From Dolomedes plantarius (Eukaryota > Arthropoda > Arachnida > Araneae > Dolomedidae), in NCBI GenBank assembly GCA_907164885.2, contig OU015501.1:65162308-65226307 (forward strand): a stretch of 64,000 nt of DNA, given 5' to 3'. Position numbers and translations under genes: made by a program. The notes below the pieces were generated by a model. The model was given only the letters and a program-made list of their open reading frames with translations. It was not told the DNA's origin and did no database searches. This document shows, one piece after another, positions 60,139 to 64,000 of the stretch; the stretch's first letter is position 1, and each line of letters starts with the position of its first letter.

Positions 60139-62721
60139 AGATTTTCCAGTTTCAGTGCAATAGAACTGTTTAGAAAAATATAAGATAAAAACAACACCTG
60201 TTAAGTTAAAAAGTATTAATTTTTGGAAAAATCGATACATTCGCACAATCGCGGGCTATATTTTTAGATTAAAAATTTTAGGCATTAATAATCTACTCTT
60301 TTAAATTCGGTCTTCATTCATAAAGCTTTTCCCCTTCAGAGTTTACTTTTTAACCGTAGATCACGGTTAGAGTAGTCCGTGACTGTAAAAATTACTGCTG
60401 CTCTCAACCAACCGTTAAGATTTTCCGAGCTGACTTTTCTCCTCAACAATACATTACTAAAAAAAATGTGTTCCTTTAAAAAAAAACAAGATTCCCAGTC
60501 TCCAATTCTGGTTAGATAAAAGCCCCAAAACATCTTGGTTTTATCTATATACACTTTTCTGAAGGAAGAAATGACATGTCTGATTCTTTCTTCTTTTTAT
60601 GGTGTCGGAATCTTTGAAATTCAGTGTGATCAAGTGCATCACAGCATGAGCTGGTGATAAATTCGGGTCTAGTAGTCTTCAGAGACAGACTTCTTTGCTA
60701 TGACTCACACTCAATGACTCTTCAGATGTGGCTCAGACATCGGTTAAATCTGTTTCACATTTGTCTAGTGTCCGTTTCCAGAAACAGCTGAAATATGTAA
60801 CATTATTAACAGTTCTGTCTGAGTACAGTTAGAGTTAATAAATATGAGAAAAAATAGTTTAGGGTATGTGTCATGCAAGAAAGGCGCTCGATGAGTGAAA
60901 AAAAAGTTGGTTTGACGAAAATGAATAACACAAAGGAGATTTAATAGCATTATTTTCAAAGCCAAGCTTCTGATGTCAAAGCGAGGAATCCCACACAAAA
61001 TACGATTCAGTAACTCACTTGAAGGCATAATACAAAGATACTTTGTGATGATTGGATAGAGAAAATATGCTTATTTACAAATTAATTTTTTAAATGTTGC
61101 TAAGTTTAGGAATGAAATCACCTTAAAACCTTTAAAAACTAAATTTTTTATTATGATTTAACTTTGAAGAATGGAATATAAGGAATATTTTGAAAAAAAT
61201 GAAGTCGATACTACAATTCGAACCGCTTTTATGGCCAACTGTATAAAGCTAATAGTAAAGTAATTTATAGAAACTTTAAATGGCTTTTTCTAAAAACTGT
61301 TATTTTCAAACTTGTGCGCAGAATTTCTTCAAAACTAATCGTCACAACGTTCTAAAATTTTGTATACATGTATATCTTGTATGTTTATACAATTTCTACC
61401 TAAATTTAAGTAAGTACATATTACTAACAACATTTTACAGAAATTTAAAAAAATTATGATATTTTTTGCACATTACAATACATTTGCCTGAAAGAAATAT
61501 TTTTGTGTGAAATATGGTAATTATTTAAGATGTAGATTAAAGTATAATCTATGGATATAATATATACAAATAATTTAAAATATCTCTTATAGCTTTTTAA
61601 AAAATCTGCTCGCAATGCATTGACTTAAGATGGATTTTTCATAAAACATTAATTATTTTTTTTACATAAAATAATGTCTAATAATTTCTCAACAATTCGG
61701 CTTTTGTTTTCTAATAGATAAAGTTTTTTATAATTCAATCTAAAAATTGGTTTAAATTAATTAAAAATAACTGTTTGACAACACATTAAGCTTGAAAGTA
61801 AAATCAGTGTATTTTTGCGCATGCAAAGGTGATCTCCCCCCTTAAAGGGATTTTTTTTAGGTGGTCCAAATGAAAGTCATTCTTTTGCAACACAAAGAGA
61901 CTAAAGGTTTTTAACCGGCTTAAAACGGCAATAGCAACAATAAAATGGTTACGCGTAAATACCATTTTGCATTTTGTATAAGTTCAAATAGAGTTGATAC
62001 ATATAAAACAAAAAGGCGTATAATTTCTGTTTGCCTTGTAGAATTTCATCCCTGCAAAATAGGAGTTTTTTTTTTAACTATCACGACAAGACATATTTAG
62101 AGGTGATTTCAGGCATTTTGAATATTATAATAAATTTTCAGACAAGAAAAAGGTAAATCGGAAAATTTTTCTGAGAACAGACTTTAGTTATGCCAGAAAA
62201 ATCCATTTACGGTGTCCGTCTGAGTTACATATTCTCTAAAATGCATGATGGACTGGGAAATTCAAAAATAAAACAGAATGCAAAATAGAGTTATCTTATT
62301 AAATTAAGCATTAGTGATTAAGTTTGAAAAGGGTTATAAAGCTTATCCAGGAAATATAAATACTAGTAAAGAGATAGAACTATTTATAGAGATAGACTAT
62401 ATAGAGAGAGTCAGAAAACTATTTTGGTGGCATCCATTCCCAGTACATTATCGCGGTCTCCCACAGCAAATGTTTTTGTTTTTCCGTTGTTAAAGCAAGT
62501 AAAAAATGATATGATTTCCACAGTCAATTGTCAATGGTATACACAGTGGTCTTTTCTTTTCCTTAATAATTTCTCACAGAACATAATGTAAAGAAAGCTT
62601 CTGCTTCACGGTAAAATGTTCTATGTTTAATTTCTTAGGGAATGAAATGTCATTATGTGTCCATGCATACACGTTTGACATTGTTTTGATTGGCTTGGTG
62701 AAGACAAGATTTAAACTCTAC

Positions 62722-62723
<2 letters not shown>
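60139..62723. other. AT-rich stretch, nothing recognised
   Basis: The minus-strand open frames at 60336-60554 and 60765-61028 show no known motif. No bounded repeat was found. Confidence 0.5.

Positions 62724-62794
<71 letters not shown>
62724..62794. repeat. (TA)n microsatellite
   Basis: About 70 bp of pure TA ends exactly at the left terminus of the Tc1 element. Confidence 0.95.
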
Positions 62795-62797
<3 letters not shown>

Positions 62798-64000
62798 TGC
62801 TGGCCACTGTAAATGCAACACCCTGAAGGAAACATGCAAATAATATGAAATTTACAACATGCATTAGCGGAGGTGAGATATGCAAATGATTAGAATTTCA
62901 GCGCAGACGCACTTCACGCACGCCTGTGGCGCCACTTCAAAGCGCTATTTAAGGCTTGGAGATTTCAAGTTCGGCAATTGTGTTTTTCTTGTGGTTTTTT
63001 CAAAAAAAACGATCAATTATGCCTCCTCGAAAACAGCGATCATCTTTTGATCAAGTATCCGAGTTCGACAGAGGAAGGATAGTGGCCTACCGAGATTGTG
63101 GATTATCTTTCAGGAAAATCGGTAGTCGTGTTGGACGAAACCAAACAACTGTAATGCGGATATGTGATCGTTGGATGCAGGATAGTACGACGGACCGGGG
63201 TGTTCGATCGCATCCACCTCAGCACACCACTTCACATGATGACAGGCAAATTGTGCGCATGGCAGTGGCGGATCGCTCAGTCACATCACGAACCATAGCA
63301 CAGCACATACAGTCTGTAACGCATCATCCAGTGTCTGCGCGTACCATTCGACGCCGTTTACTGCAGAGTGGTCTGTCCGCAAGACGTCCATTGCTTTGTC
63401 TACCCTTGACGCAGAACCACAGACGTCTCCACCGCCAATGGTGCGATGACAGAAGGATGTGGACGGCAGAATGGAATAAACTTGTCTTTACTGACGAGTC
63501 ACGCTTCTGTTTGCAACACCACGATGGTCGCATTCGAGTCTGGAGACACCGTGAAGAGAGGATGCTGAACAGCTGCGTTATGCACCGCCACACTGGTCAC
63601 GCACCGGGTATTATGGTATGTGGCGGTATTGGATATCACTCTCGCACACCTCTAGTACGCATTGCCGGTACTTTAAACAGCCAGCGCTACATCTCCGAGG
63701 TGTTGGAGCCAGTTGTCCTTCCTTACCTTCAGGGCTTGCCCACAGCCATATTTCAAAGGGATAATGCGCGACCACACCTGGCACGCATTGTCCAACGGTT
63801 CTTCGTCAATCGCCAGATTGAATTGCTTCCCTGGCCGCCTCGCTCTCCGGATCTTTCGCCGATAGAAAACATGTGGTCCATGGTTGCTCTACGATTGACC
63901 CAGATTCCATCCCCAGCTGCTACAGCAGATCAACTTTGGCAACGTGTGGAAGCTGCTTGGTCTGCTGTACCCCAAGAACTCATCCAAAGTCTCTTTGAAT
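62795..64000 (+). mobile_element. Tc1 transposon, left part (runs off the window)
   Basis: It starts CACTGCTGGCCACTGTAAAT directly after TATA. This start and TA insertion fit Tc1-type elements. A leader of about 220 bp precedes the transposase gene. The right terminal repeat lies beyond the window, so completeness cannot be judged. The GC content of this element is far above the local background. Confidence 0.85.
63019..64000 (+). CDS. Tc1 transposase (3' end outside the window)
   Basis: A cut-and-paste transposase of the IS630-Tc1 group, open from an ATG at 63019 (MPPRKQRSSFDQVSEF) to the window edge: 327 codons without a stop. Tc1 proteins are about 340 residues, so the gene is nearly complete here. 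Two helix-turn-helix segments (about residues 15-52, with GLSFRKIGSRVGRNQTTV, and about 70-120, with SARTIRRRLLQSGL) would bind the terminal repeats. The catalytic triad is visible: Asp159 in VFTDESRF, Asp248 in FQRDNARPH, Glu283 in SPDLSPIENMW, with 34 residues between the last two (DD34E). No lesion is visible. It is the only element in the window that might still be active. A shadow frame on the minus strand at 63324-63593 is not a gene. Confidence 0.93.
   Translation, partial: MPPRKQRSSFDQVSEFDRGRIVAYRDCGLSFRKIGSRVGRNQTTVMRICDRWMQDSTTDRGVRSHPPQHTTSHDDRQIVRMAVADRSVTSRTIAQHIQSVTHHPVSARTIRRRLLQSGLSARRPLLCLPLTQNHRRLHRQWCDDRRMWTAEWNKLVFTDESRFCLQHHDGRIRVWRHREERMLNSCVMHRHTGHAPGIMVCGGIGYHSRTPLVRIAGTLNSQRYISEVLEPVVLPYLQGLPTAIFQRDNARPHLARIVQRFFVNRQIELLPWPPRSPDLSPIENMWSMVALRLTQIPSPAATADQLWQRVEAAWSAVPQELIQSLFE

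Noticed and set aside
63324..63593. Minus-strand 89-codon open frame
   Set aside because: Shadow of the Tc1 transposase, which is open on the plus strand with a full DD34E triad.

Overview
This window looks like non-coding chromosomal DNA from an arthropod. It is very AT-rich (about 30% GC by eye), full of (TA)n microsatellites, and I could not recognise a single host gene. An arachnid is a reasonable guess from the mix of repeats (Tc1/mariner, KIAA1586-like hAT, piggyBac, and a transposase family with an NELPLRHL motif). That guess rests on family impressions, not on a diagnostic gene. The readable proteins are all transposon-encoded. All are decayed except a Tc1 transposase at the right edge, which is open for 327 codons and runs off the window.

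Layout. 1-10 kb: featureless AT-rich DNA with one 315-bp tandem duplication and two G-runs. 10-16.5 kb: a Tc1 remnant, an internally deleted mariner, a copy of an unassigned interspersed repeat (family X here) and a second Tc1 remnant. 17-27 kb: microsatellites, a second family X copy in the opposite orientation, and long plain stretches. 27-30 kb: tRNA-like SINE heads. 30.2-33.8 kb: a full-length but dead hAT transposon with matching termini, carrying an RTE-like LINE fragment inside it. 35.1-37.9 kb: a satellite array of 14 monomers of about 204 bp, mostly in an alternating A/B dimer order, with a tRNA-like SINE abutting its end.

39.15-42.27 kb holds the most unusual object: a 3.1-kb foldback transposon. 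Its two arms of about 1.08 kb are inverted copies of the 3' end of one transposon, including the coding region for the transposase C-terminus. It has a perfect 8-bp target-site duplication, and a 173-bp Tigger/pogo-type MITE later landed in the left arm.

42.5-44.7 kb: twin hairpins, one copy of a second repeat family (family Y), and a third family X copy split by a tRNA-derived SINE with its own target duplication. 47.05-48.4 kb: a 1,345-bp internally deleted piggyBac element with TTAA on both sides, which keeps the transposase C-terminus and its Cys-rich tail. 50-59 kb: a candidate inverted-repeat MITE, a tRNA-like SINE, a 152-bp piggyBac-type MITE, the second family Y copy, long TA microsatellites and a 137-bp hAT-type MITE. 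59.7-60.1 kb: another two-copy tandem duplication. 62.8-64 kb: a Tc1 element that began inside a TA microsatellite.

The elements do not form a pathway. The window is a record of successive, nested insertions, and several can be ordered in time.
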